Shown here one piece after another: positions 1-10,081 of a stretch of 64,000 bases of DNA. The notes below the pieces were generated by a model. It worked only from the letters and a program-made list of their open reading frames with translations, ran no database searches and had not been told where the DNA came from. The DNA comes from Mastigamoeba balamuthi (lineage: Eukaryota; Evosea; Mastigamoebida; Mastigamoebidae): NCBI GenBank assembly GCA_902651635.1, contig CACRSC010000061.1, positions 132,076-196,075 on the forward strand, in the 5' to 3' direction. The number at the start of each line of letters is the position of its first letter. Within the stretch, counting starts at the first letter, position 1. Both the position numbers and the translations under genes were made by a program.

Positions 1-45
1 CGCGACTGGGAGCGCGACGCCGCCGCCTTTGTGGCCGCCCTCTGA
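1..45 (+). CDS. C-terminal tail of an unseen gene (partial)
   Basis: The first 45 bases read as an open frame ending RDWERDAAAFVAAL followed by TGA at 43-45. The rest of the gene lies outside the window. The frame is rich in Ala codons like the other genes here. No family can be named from 14 residues, and a chance open frame cannot be excluded. Confidence 0.4.
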   Translation, partial: RDWERDAAAFVAAL

Positions 46-964
46 GTGGCGGGCTGTGTGCGGTGACTGGGCCAGCCCCTGCGCCGCTGCTGCTGGCGCT
101 ACTGCTGCCCTCTCTGAGTGAGCGGGGGGGTGGGCGTCTGTGTGTGTGCGCGCTGCTGTCGCGTCAACGCCAACGCGGTGGTGCGGTGCTGCTGCCGGGC
201 ACCCTTCTCTCCGTTGTCTCTGCTCAGCTCTCTTCAGCCCAGCGGGGGGTGGGGGTGGCATGTGCAGCGCCGCTGGGAGAAGCAGTCAGCGGTGCTTGTC
301 GGCTCAATTCTGCGAGCCTAGTGGCTGTGCAGCTGCTCGGCTACCCGCCACCCACTACCTCAGCCCCGCTGCCCCCCCTTGTGGATGGATGGGTGCTACC
401 TCCCCGGCAGACACGGTACACACGCAACGAGACGCTGCGACGCGGGGGTCGCTGGCAGCAGGGAGAGCACCGAGGAAGACGAGAGGCGAGGTGACGCGAC
501 ACACACGGCAGTTCATTTCGGGGAGGCGAGCATCTTTTCCTGCTGCCGTTTGCGTATGAAGTCACCACCCACTCACCACCCCCACCACCCCACATCCCCA
601 CCGCCAGCAGACGCTGCCACACTCGCTGCCGCGCGAGGCCGGCCATGTCGCATCAGCAGGGCGGCCGAGGGCACGGCAGGCAGGGCAGAGATCGCAGGGG
701 GGCGGGGGGTGGATGCGACAGCCGGATTTCTCTGCGGGCAGCGGTGCGGATTGCCGCTTCGGGAGGCTGGTGAGCATTGGAGATCGACCCACCGGCTGCG
801 CAACAGCCAGATTTTGGTGCACTTTAGCTGCACAGAGCCGTTGTGGACGCGTCAGCAGTTACACTTTTCCTCCTGCGTGATGCACACAAAACGGGATTGC
901 CAGCGGGGTTGCAATCTGTCAGTTGTAATACAACACGCAAGCTCCACAGCCATCCCACAGAGCC
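46..964. other. Intergenic region, no gene seen
   Basis: About 0.9 kb between the tail gene and the cellulase. It is GC-rich with G-runs and a GT-rich stretch near 130-160. The open frames here are long only because stop codons are rare at this base composition; none shows a recognisable domain. It presumably holds the cellulase promoter. Confidence 0.5.
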
Positions 965-3116
965 ATGCGTACACCAGCCAGCCTCGCGCTGCTGCTTTCC
1001 CTGGGGCTCCTGTCCCGTACGGCCTCCCCTCGTCCATACGAGCAGCGTTTGCTCTGAGGCAGGACCAGCTGACACTACTCGCAGATGCGTGCAGCAACGG
1101 CATCGTGCCAGGGTCGCTGAGGGTCAGCGTGGACGGGCAGGGCCAGGACATGGCCGTCGCGCAGCTGGGGGGCAACAGCGGGCGCCTGCAGGTCTCGGGG
1201 GCGTCGATGACGGGGCAGCACGGCATCCGCGCGTACCTGGCCAACGGCTGCCCCGCAGGATGGTCCCCGGACATGTACCACAGCTTCCCGCTGCTGGGCT
1301 CCAGGCTCAGCTTCACCGTCGACCTCAGCTCGGTCCACTGCGGCTGCAACGCAGCCTTCTACCTCATCTCCATGCCCGGCTACGACTACAACGGCAACCC
1401 TGCACGCTCCCAGGACGGTGCGCGTGCTGCCCTCCCAAGCCCTCTCTGTGTTCTGCTTACACCGTGTCTTTGTAACTACTGTACTTTGTACCCCCCCGTG
1501 CTTTGTGAATAATCGAAAGGCATACAAAACCCGCTCACAGCTGAACCGGCGGCATGATGACTGCGCAGGGGACTACTACTGCGACGCCAACAAGGTGGGG
1601 GGAGTGTACTGCCCCGAGATCGACCTGATGGAGGCCAACCAGTACGCCTTCAGCGTGGCCCTCCACAAGTGCAACGCCCCCCAGAACAAGTGGTACTCGT
1701 GGTGCGACGGTGCGTCCGGCTGCTCCCCCGTGCTCCCCCGTGCTTCCCCCCTGTGTCCCCGCCACGGCACGCCAGGCGACGGCGCGAGGCTGACCGACGT
1801 GGGGGGGCGTGGGGCGGCAGGCGGGGGCTGCGGGAAGAACTTTGCGAGCATCGGGGGGGCGTACGGGCCCGGGGACGGGTACAAGATCAACACCAACAGG
1901 GCGTTCACGGCGTCGTTCGAGTTCCCCGAGAGCAACGGGCAGCTGGGGAACGTGGTGGCGCGGCTGGCGCAGGAGGGGCGGGAGGTGTCGATGGACTTCA
2001 GCAGCTGCGGGGGCTACGTGCAGGACCTGACGGCGGCGGTGCGTGCGGGGATGACGGCGTCTCTGAGCCACTGGGGCGACGGGACGATGGACTGGCTCGA
2101 CGGCAAGTGGTGCAGCTGGGCGTGCGACAAGAGCGGCCGCGTGACCATCAGCAACCTCCAGGTGACCAGCGGGACCGGGCCCACGCCCCCCACGCCGTCG
2201 GGGCTTGTGGGGTCGTTCAGCTTCAAGTCCTTCTTCGGCACGTACCTCAGCGCCCAGCAGGACGGCTCCATCCAGGCCGACAGGTCCTCTGTCCAGGGTG
2301 AGTGTCCTTTTGGGGCCTTGCATCTTCTGGCCTTGGTATGTGCTCAGTTTTGCATGTGGTGCCACAGGCTGGGAGGTCTTCGACATCCAGCAGGCGAGCA
2401 CCTCGGGGGCCGTCTACATCAAGAGCGCGCACGGCAAGTACCTGAGCGCCAACCCCACCACGGGCGGCGTCACCATCGACCGCGACACGCCCAGCGACTG
2501 GGAGACGTTCTTCCCCGAGTCGCGTGGGAATGACCAGTGGGTGTTCAGGACCACCGCTGGGCGCTACCTGACCGTCGAGGACAACCCGCGCAAGGTGGCC
2601 GCCTGGAACAGAGAGGCCAAGGGTTGGGAGACCTTCACGCTGCAGGCAGCCGGCACGTCGTCGCCGACGGGGCTGAGTGGCAGGGTCAGCTTCAGGTCGT
2701 TCTTCAACACGTACCTGAGCTCGCAGAACGACGGCACCATCCAGGCCGACAGGTCCTCTGTCCAGGGTGGTACACTCCCGTTCCCTTCGTGCTGTTTTTG
2801 CACCCTGGGCTGATGGCGTGTGGCTGCAGCGTGGGAGGTGTTCAGCATCGAGCAGGCGAGCACCTCGGGGGCCGTCTACATCAAGGGAGCCCAGGGCAAG
2901 TACCTGAGCGCCAACCCCACCACGGGCGGCGTCACCATCGACCGCGACACGCCCAGCGACTGGGAGACGTTCTTCCCCGAGTCGAGGGGCAACGGCCAGT
3001 GGGTGTTCAGGACCACCGCGGGGCGCTACCTGACCGTCGAGGACAGCCCGCGCAAGGTGGCTGCCTGGAACAGAGAGGCCAAGGGCTGGGAGACCTTCAC
3101 GGTGAACTCCGCCTAG
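965..3116 (+). CDS. GH7-type cellulase with two C-terminal fascin-like beta-trefoil modules
   Basis: Likely a secreted beta-1,4-glucan hydrolase. Six exons fit: 965-1016 (or 1031), 1085-1417, 1569-1709, 1821-2297, 2368-2766 and 2830-3116, giving about 562 residues; all five introns are phase 1. The N-terminus is a signal peptide (MRTPASLALLLSLGLLS). The catalytic part (about 20-300) keeps the GH7 signature E-x-D-x-x-E in CPEIDLMEAN (about E145, D147, E150), preceded by GDYYCDANKVGG and followed by GPGDGYKIN and SHWGDGTMDWLDG. At roughly 300 residues it is shorter than fungal GH7 enzymes (about 430), so several tunnel loops appear to be missing, which would suggest an open endoglucanase-like cleft. 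After a Pro/Thr/Gly linker come two nearly identical trefoil-type modules (SFKSFFGTYLSAQ, GKYLSANPTTGG), probably carbohydrate binding. The start follows the only good signal peptide; exon 1's donor is uncertain by 15 nt. Confidence 0.82.
2205..3116 (+). repeat. Internal duplication of the fascin-like module in the cellulase
   Basis: The segment from about 2212 to 2680 and the segment from about 2690 to 3113 encode almost the same peptide: F(K/R)SFF(G/N)TYLS, DGxIQADRSSVQG, WEVF, STSGAVYIK, GKYLSANPTTGGVTIDRDT, ETFFPESRGN, QWVFRTTAGRYLTVED. Each copy is broken by an intron at the same place, after the codon pair for Val-Gln. Long stretches are also identical at DNA level, so the duplication or gene conversion is recent. 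Confidence 0.85.
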
Positions 3117-3267
3117 GCTCTGGCCCACATCACACTGGCCTCGAGACGCCCAGAGGGCACTGAGAGGCTCGGCTGAAAGAGCGGCCAACAAGTTGATGTT
3201 CATTTCTGCATGGCCCTCGTTGCTGCGAGTCGCTTGCTTGTGCCACAAGGAGGCAGCGCTGGGGTGG

Positions 3268-5184
3268 GCTCAGCCGGGCACGCGGAGGACGGTGAAGGTC
3301 TCCGGGGCCCCAGCGGCTGTCTTGCTGGCGGTGACCGCGTTCAGCGTGTCCCCCACTGAGAGGTAGCGCCCCGCCGTGGTCCTGAGGACCCACTGGCAAC
3401 CGCCCCTCGCCTCAGGCACAAACGTCGCCCAGTCGTCCCGCTCTGCGTGATCCGCCGTCACCGCGCCCGTCCTGGAGTACACGCCGATGTACTTACCGTG
3501 GGCCCCCCTGACGTGCACGGCTCCCTCCACGCTGGCCGCCTCGATGCTGAACACCTCCCACGCTGAGGTTGGATCGGTTAAAGGGCGGCAGTGGAGCAAG
3601 AGCAGGCGAGGCGGAGCAGGTGATACCCAAGACATGGGTCCTGTCTGTGTGCAGCTGGCCAGAGGGCTGAGCGCTCAGGTACGTGTTGTGCACCGTCTTG
3701 ATGCACACCCTGCCCCCGAGGCCGAGGCTTGCTGCGATTGGGGCCGCCCCGCCGCGAGTCTGATGCACTGCTGCTATGCTCGCGGCCTCCGCGGCAAAGG
3801 CCTCGGCGGTGTTGGCGACAATAACGCGCCCCTCGTGGCCCGCGGCGATGCTGAGGTGCGCGACGATGCTCTCAGCATGCCACAGCGCCACAGTGACCAG
3901 AGGACTGCCCAAACTGTGCTCCCTGCTGTCGCTCAGAGCCGCGGCGGGGCCTCCGGCTGCCACCGGGGCAGAGCCCGCGTTGGCCCTCGTGCTGTTTGCT
4001 GCTGTCCTCTCTGCAGCCGGTGCCTGCTCGTCCCGCGTATGGCGGCAGAAGAGGGTGGACAGGACGGCGCGCTCGGTGGGGTCGGAGAAGCCGAGGGCGA
4101 GGACGATGCCGTCGAGGCAGCTGGGCGTGGCCTTGCAGATGTCGCTGGTGGCCACCCCCTGCTACTCCTACAGCCACTGCGCCAAGGCCACCCACAGGGC
4201 CCACAGCGACAGAGGCAGCGCCAGCAGGCAGCTGATCGGGTGTCAGGGTGTGCTTGGCCTGGCTGCGGTGTCTCTTGGTGTCTCTTGGAGTGGGCTCAGG
4301 GGGGTGGGGGCACTGGCCCTGCTCAGCATACAATTCAAAAGGGGTTGTGGGGATGGCACGGCCACGCCACGCAACACTCACAAGCGCAGATAGATGATGC
4401 GCAGAAATCAAGGGGCCAGCAGCAGCAGCGGTGCAGCCCAGGCACAAAGGGGCCTGCAGTGCCCTCTTGGTGGTGTCACCGCCGCAGGGGCACCCCTCCC
4501 TCCCCTCAGGGGGCCGCAGGGGCAGCCTCGGGGGCAGGGGCAGGGGGGGTCGATGGCTGGGGGGCACTGGTGGGGCAGGGAGCCCAGGAAGCGGGCGATG
4601 GCCTCCCCCAGCCCCTCGTGCTGCGCCGCCAGGGCCTCCCGCTGCCTGCCCCGCTGCTCCACCTGCAGGGCCAGGGCACTTCGCACCTGCGCGTGGGGCG
4701 GCAGGGCGCTGTGAGGCTCTGCTGTGCTGGGACGAGGGATGGTGGCAGGCCTGTCGCCTCACTCTGCTCTCTGGCAGGCAACACACATACACACAGAGCG
4801 GCAGAGCAGGGGGGCTGCGCCCTCACCTCAGCCATGTCGCGCACGATGCGCTCTGCACTGGCCAGGGCCTCGGCCAGGATGCCCCCGCACTCGGCCGCAA
4901 AGTCTGCAGAGGGCCACCACAGCAGCCCGTCAGCCCTCGGGGCCCTCTGCTGCCCCCCTGTGTGTGCGTGGGGGGGCTGTCGTGTCGTGTCGCGTGCCCT
5001 CGAAGATTCTCACGAGCTGCCCTCCCTCTGTTGCCCCCTCTGCCCCCTCTGCCCCCTCTGCTGCCACCGCCATCCCGCTGCCCTCCTCCTCCCTCTGCTC
5101 CAGCTCCCCCGTCTCCGCCTCCTCCCTCTCCTGCTGCTGCTGCTGCGCCTGCTCGCTGCTGCCGGCTGACTCTGCCTCTGCCAT
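3268..5184 (-). CDS. Fascin-like (beta-trefoil) domain protein with an N-terminal coiled coil
   Basis: Runs right to left from ATG at 5184 to a stop at 3268-3270, in at least five exons. Exon 1 (5184-5014) encodes an acidic Gln/Glu-rich segment, MAEAESAGSSEQAQQQQQ, likely coiled coil. Later exons give DFAAECGGILAEALASAERIVRDMAE and ALALQVEQRGRQREALAAQHEGLGE, also helical. A middle exon (to about 4157) reads GVATSDICKATPSCLDGIVLALGFSDPTERAVLSTLF and HSLGSPLVTVALWHAESIVAHL, which I do not recognise. The C-terminus is a fascin-type module: GGRVCIKTVHNTYLSAQPSGQLHTDRTHV, an intron at about 3570-3635, then WEVFSIEAASVEGAVHVRGAHGKYIG and QWVLRTTAGRYLSVGD. No signal peptide is seen, so the protein is probably cytoplasmic. 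It ends 151 bp from the cellulase stop and carries the same module type. Middle exon borders are approximate. Confidence 0.6.
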
Positions 5185-5708
5185 GCGATGCGCTCTGCCC
5201 TTGTGTCACGTCACTCGCTGTATGTATCTTGTATCTTCTTCGGGATCTCTGATCCCCGCAGATTCTCTTAGCGGCTTCGTCAGTGCTGCGATACAATACA
5301 AAAGCGACAACCCTTTTAGGCTGTGCACAATACGAACGCGTTCCTTTGTTGTGGTAACCGCACACACGGGTACGGCGGCGTTGAAAAGGGGGGGAGGGGA
5401 GGGAGGACTGGAGCTGAGGGGAGAGAGAAGGCCTGCTGTGTATTTTGTGGGGTTTTGTTTGTGTCCAGAGGGACGGAGGCAAAGGGCTGTGAGTGTGCTG
5501 CCAGCAGTGCAGCCGAGAAGCAGGGGGCGCACAGGCCCGCTTGCTCCTCCGCGTCCCCAGCTCCTCTTCCTCCTCCTCCTCCCCTCACTGAGAGTAAACC
5601 ACGTCGTTGTCGTAGTCGCCGCTACTGCTCGTTGTTGTTGTTGTTTGTCGCCCGGTTTTGTTGTGCACGTAGTCGTCGCGGTCGCCGTCGCCGTTGATGT
5701 GTCGCCCG
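5185..5708. other. Intergenic region, no gene seen
   Basis: Lies downstream of the polyQ gene and upstream of the fascin-like gene, both on the minus strand. Composition drops to near 50 percent GC around 5215-5345, as expected for a promoter. No RNA gene or repeat was found. Confidence 0.5.
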
Positions 5709-8700
5709 TTACGTGTCGCCGCTGCTCCCGCTCGACGGCGGCCGCCCCGCCAGCACCGCCTCGGCCACCTCGCCCGGGCCCCCCGGCTGCTGCGCAAGCG
5801 CGCTGCTGTCCCCGCTGCTGCTGCTGCTGCCGCCGCCGCCGCCACAGCTGCTGGCAGTGTCGCCCTCGCGCTGCTGGGGCTGCTGCTGCTGCTGCTGCTG
5901 CTGGAGGAAGGCCTCCTGCTGCTGCTGCACGAGCAGGGGCGACTGCTGCATGGCCATCTGCTGCATGGACATGGGCAGGGGCATGGGCACAGGCACGGGA
6001 ACGGGCATCTGCTGGGCCGCCTGCGGCGTGAACTGCTGCGGCTGGTAGACAAAGTGCACCTCGGGCTGGCTGCTCGAGTGCGGCAGCCCGAAGGCGCCGC
6101 CCACCAGCGCCGGCGCCTGCGGGTACGAGCCCGCCATCTGGTAGCCGAACCCCCGGAACTGCCCAAAGTCGGCGCTGGCGCGCAGGGGCTGTCTGCCGCC
6201 GCCGCCGCGCATGTAGGGGGAGCCCAGGGGCTGGGGCTGCATGTAGTCCTGGGCGGCTGCGGCTGCGGCATCGGCCCCGTAGTCGCCGAGCATCACCGTG
6301 TGCGCGTGCTTGCTCATCTGGGGCGGCGTCTGCTGCCCCGCCGAGCCCAGCAGGGGCGAGTGGACGCCCTGGACGCCCTGCACGGCAGCGGCCGGGTGGT
6401 ACTGCAGCTGCGCGTAGAGGTCGGCGGGCGTCGGGCCGCCGGCGGGCCCCGCGCCAGCGACGGGTGAGGGGGGCGCGAGGGGCTGGGCCGAGGCGGTGAT
6501 GACAGTGAGGACGCGGACGAGGAAGTCGCTGAGGATGACGGGCGGGGGCCGGGGCTCTGTCTTGGTGAGGATCGACTGCACAAAGCGGCCGTCGTCGCGG
6601 ATGTTGGCCCAGTCGCTCTGGGCGAGGCGCTCCTGCAGCTGGTCGAGCACGCTCCAGAAGCTGGCGCGGTCCAGGCGCTCGAAGCGCTGGCGCAGGTGCG
6701 AGCGGTGCTTCTCGTCAAAGCGCACGACGCGGCCCACGACGGCCGTCAGCCTGCGCTCGGCAAAGGCCAGCACGCGCTCGGCGTACTCCCAGCCGAGCTC
6801 CGAGAGGTCGCCGCCCCACGTGGGCTCCACAAACGAGACGTCGAGCGTGTCGGGCGCCGCCTCGAGGGCGCCGGGCGCCGGCAGGGCCACCGAGGCTGCG
6901 GGGCTGTCGGGCGCGGGCACAAAGGCGAGCATGAACTTGCTGAGCGTGGGCAGCGGCTCGAAGCGCGAGATCATCGACTGTATGAAGCGCGCCGTGTCGC
7001 GCACCGTCGTCCAGTCGCTCTGCATCAGGCGCTCCTGCATCTGGTCGAGGATGCTGAAGAACCCCTTGGGGTCCTGCTCCCACCGCTGCCGGAAGTGGTG
7101 CTTGTGCTTCTCGTCAAACCGTATCGGCCTGCTGAACGCCGCCGACAGCCGCTGCTCGATCACGTCCAGCACCGCCGTCACCACGCTCCACGAGTACGGG
7201 TGCCCCGCCGCCCCCGCGTCCCCCGCCGCCGCTGCCGCCGCCGCCGCCAGGAACTGCGCCGTCGGCATCGCCGGCTGCATGTGCATCGCCGCCAGCGCCA
7301 CGTGCGCCTGCGGCTGCTGGCGCGGCGACCCGATGGGCGGCGGCGGCGACGTCGAGACGACGCGCTGCACCCGGGGCGACGCCAGCCGCGGCGACCCGAT
7401 GACCCCCGTCGTGCGGGGCGACCCCGGCGGCAGCACGCTGCCCCTGGGCGACCCGATGACCCCCGTGTTCCGGGGCGACTGCACCGCCGCCGCCTGCAGC
7501 ACCTGTATGGGCGGCGACGACCGCTGCGCCCCCTGCTGCTGCTGCTGCTGCTGCTGGGCCTGCGCCTGTGCCTGTGCCTGTGCCTGGGCCTGGGCCTGCT
7601 GCTGCTGGGCCTGCTGGACCTGCTGGGCCTGCTGCTGGGCCTGCTGCTGCTGGGCTACGACGAGGCCGCGGGCGGCGGTCATGCGGACGACGTGTGGGGG
7701 GACGCCGGGGGGCACAAGGGGGTGCTGGGGGATGACGGCGGCCATGAACTCGCTGAGGGGGACGTCGAGGGGGCTGAACTTGCTGAGGAAGGACTGTATG
7801 AAGCGGGCGTCGTTGCGGACGCCCGTCCAGTCGGCCTGCATCATGCGGTCCTGCACCTGGTCGAGCACGCTCCAGAACGCCAGGCAGTCGGCGTCAAAGA
7901 GCGCGCGCAGGTGCGCCCTGTGCTTGTCGTCAAAGACGATCTGCCTGCCCACGGCCTCTGTCAGGCGCATGCCCACCATGTCGATCACCGCCGACGCCGC
8001 GTGCCACGTGTAGGCCGCCTCGAGCGACCCCAGCTGCCCCTGCTGCTGCTGCTGGAGCTGCTGCAGCGCCTGGAGCTGCTGGAGCTGCTGCCCCTGGGCG
8101 CCCATCTGCTGGTAGGCGGCCGCCGCGTAGAACTGGGGCCCCGAGGCCCTGAGCTGCTGCTGCTGCTGCTGCTGCTGGAGCTGCTGCATCTGGTGCATCT
8201 GCTGCTGCTGCTGCTGGGGGTCGAGCTTGTAGAGGAGCATCTGGACAAACTCGTGCTCGGGGATGGCGCAGGGGAGGGGCTTGATCTTGGAGATGAGGCT
8301 GTGGATGAAGCCGCCCGTGTCGCGGACCGTCTGCCAGTCGGCGCAGGACATGCGCTCGTGGAGCTGGTCGACGATGGTCCAGAAGGCCATGTTGTCGTGC
8401 ACAAAGATCTGGCGCAGGTAGCCCAGGTGCCCGTCGTCAAAGGCCACGGGGCGCCCCACCATCAGGCTCACCCGCTCCTGTATGATGAACAGGATCGCCT
8501 GCGCCGTGTCCCAGTTCACCAGCGGCGCCCCGCCCCCCTCCCCTTCCTGCTGCTGCTGTTGTTGCTGCGCCTCCTGTTGCTGCTGCTGCTGCTCCAGAGC
8601 CTCCTGCTCGGGGGCAAAGGGCTGCTGCTGCAGGAACAGCTGCTGCGTCACAGAGCCCATCTCGCTGCCGTAGGGGCTCCCGTACCCCCTCTGCTGCGTC

Positions 8701-9026
8701 TGCTGCTGCTGGGGCTGCTGGGGCTGCTGCCACATGGCCTGCCCCTGGGGCGTCGCCAGCAGCGCCCCGCCGCTCGACGCAGGGCGCGGGCACGAGGGGA
8801 ACCTGCCGCAGAACTGCTGCTGCTGCTGCTGCTGGAGCTGGAGCTGGCGCTGGAGGTGGACCTGGTGCAGGATCTCGTCCTGCTGCTCCAGCGTCAGCGT
8901 GATGCTCCGCGCTGCCGCCCCTGCGCCTCCGGGCGACGCCGCCCCGCTGCCGCTGCCGCTGCCGCTGCTCGACACGGCTCTGTGCAGGTGCCCCGCGATC
9001 GGCTCCGTCTGCCCGCCGCCCCCCAT
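5709..9026 (-). CDS. PolyQ protein with four hnRNP-Q acidic-domain-like repeats
   Basis: A single long frame from ATG 9026 to TAA 5709-5711, 1105 residues. In-frame codons continue upstream of 9026, but they cross a likely 3' splice site near 9077, so an earlier non-coding or short coding exon is possible. The protein carries four copies of a region of about 85-100 residues, near residues 169-260, 339-420, 609-690 and 737-822. They share FD(D/E)xHxxxLRxxF, then FWSVLDQxQ(D/E)RMxxxDWxxVRDxxRFIxSxISK, then a Pro-rich turn. The pattern resembles the N-terminal acidic domain of hnRNP Q/R (VLxxFxxSDLxxVxNKxAFLxGVMK), an RNA-associated helical domain. Long CAG-coded Gln tracts separate the repeats, and GSPR repeats (about 540-590) look like proline-directed phosphosites. 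A role in RNA-protein assembly is likely, but the exact function is unknown. Confidence 0.7.
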   Translation of the reverse strand: MGGGGQTEPIAGHLHRAVSSSGSGSGSGAASPGGAGAAARSITLTLEQQDEILHQVHLQRQLQLQQQQQQQFCGRFPSCPRPASSGGALLATPQGQAMWQQPQQPQQQQTQQRGYGSPYGSEMGSVTQQLFLQQQPFAPEQEALEQQQQQQEAQQQQQQQEGEGGGAPLVNWDTAQAILFIIQERVSLMVGRPVAFDDGHLGYLRQIFVHDNMAFWTIVDQLHERMSCADWQTVRDTGGFIHSLISKIKPLPCAIPEHEFVQMLLYKLDPQQQQQQMHQMQQLQQQQQQQQLRASGPQFYAAAAYQQMGAQGQQLQQLQALQQLQQQQQGQLGSLEAAYTWHAASAVIDMVGMRLTEAVGRQIVFDDKHRAHLRALFDADCLAFWSVLDQVQDRMMQADWTGVRNDARFIQSFLSKFSPLDVPLSEFMAAVIPQHPLVPPGVPPHVVRMTAARGLVVAQQQQAQQQAQQVQQAQQQQAQAQAQAQAQAQAQQQQQQQQGAQRSSPPIQVLQAAAVQSPRNTGVIGSPRGSVLPPGSPRTTGVIGSPRLASPRVQRVVSTSPPPPIGSPRQQPQAHVALAAMHMQPAMPTAQFLAAAAAAAAGDAGAAGHPYSWSVVTAVLDVIEQRLSAAFSRPIRFDEKHKHHFRQRWEQDPKGFFSILDQMQERLMQSDWTTVRDTARFIQSMISRFEPLPTLSKFMLAFVPAPDSPAASVALPAPGALEAAPDTLDVSFVEPTWGGDLSELGWEYAERVLAFAERRLTAVVGRVVRFDEKHRSHLRQRFERLDRASFWSVLDQLQERLAQSDWANIRDDGRFVQSILTKTEPRPPPVILSDFLVRVLTVITASAQPLAPPSPVAGAGPAGGPTPADLYAQLQYHPAAAVQGVQGVHSPLLGSAGQQTPPQMSKHAHTVMLGDYGADAAAAAAQDYMQPQPLGSPYMRGGGGRQPLRASADFGQFRGFGYQMAGSYPQAPALVGGAFGLPHSSSQPEVHFVYQPQQFTPQAAQQMPVPVPVPMPLPMSMQQMAMQQSPLLVQQQQEAFLQQQQQQQQPQQREGDTASSCGGGGGSSSSSGDSSALAQQPGGPGEVAEAVLAGRPPSSGSSGDT

Positions 9027-10081
9027 GCTCGCCGACCGGAACGCCGGGCGCGGCGGCAGCGCCTCCCCCACCAGCTCTGCACGGGCACGAGGGGGATACG
9101 TCAGCTGACGTGGCGCAGACGCGATGCGACGTGACGCCGTGGGGAAAATCGCGCAACGCAACGGCACAACGGACTCCCTGCCCAAAACCAAACCGCCCGC
9201 CCAGCCCCCGCGCGCGCACCCTCCGGGGGGCCCCGGGGGACCCGGCGCCCTCGCGGGGGGGCCGGCGGGGCGGCCGGTGGGCGGCGGGTGACCGCGGGGG
9301 GCGCAATTAGGAGGGGGCGGGGTCTAAATTAGAAAAAGCGGGGCTGGCGGGGGCGGCGCAGGGGCCGAGGGCCCCGGGGGGCAAAGGCGGGGCGGGGGGC
9401 AGGGGGCGCGGCGCTGTAGGGCGGGGCGACGTGGAGGCCAACGGAAATAAAATAAACGCGAAACAGCCGCGGGCGATGTGGCGTGCGGATGAGGCGTGGG
9501 CGTGGGCGTGCCTGAGAGGGAGGCCGGCGAGGCGTCGGCGGGGGCGGCCGCGGGCTCGAGGGCCGCAGAGGCTGGGAGCTGGGGCTCCGAGGACATTGGG
9601 GTGCTGGTGGTGGGGTGCGCGGGTGCGGGTATCGCTCTGCGCGAGGGGCCTGAGGGCGCTGGCTGCTGGGGGTGCGTCGGGGCCTCGGGGGGTCTGGGGG
9701 AGTCGGTGGGGTGCGAGGGCCCCCGGATGCGACAGACAGCTCTCTCGAGGGTCCCGAGGGTCTCTCTTTGCTCTGCGCCACTCAAACGAAAAGAGAGCAC
9801 CCCCGCTACGACACCACCCCCCTTTCCCTTCTCTCGCCAAATATCTCCCCCTTCTCCCCCCTTGCCCTGAGCTCCCGCCCGTCTCGTCCTCCTTGTCTAC
9901 TCGCGTGCAGGTCTGCGGTACCCTTTCGGAATCCTGTTTTCCTGTATGCCCTCAGATTGATCCGAGGGCTGAGATTTTTTCTATGAGCTCTGACGTGTAA
10001 CCGGAAATGCTTGTGACTACGCCTTTCAACGGCACGCAGGACCATTTCACAACATCAAAAAACCTTCAGCTACTCACACGG
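9027..10081. promoter_or_regulatory. Divergent intergenic region between the polyQ and ceramide synthase genes
   Basis: About 1 kb shared by two genes that point away from each other. It includes a short AT-rich island near 9305-9350 and 9440-9460 within very GC-rich DNA, and a TGACGT core at 9112. No additional coding potential beyond composition-driven open frames was seen. Confidence 0.45.

Noticed and set aside
4140-4240. Hydrophobic stretch that could be a membrane span in the fascin-like protein
   Set aside because: It reads through a likely intron just before a CAG acceptor near 4158 and contains stops in the coding frame.
5709-9191. Large plus-strand Leu/Cys-rich open frames opposite the polyQ gene
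   Set aside because: They are antisense readings of CAG tracts and have no domain of their own.
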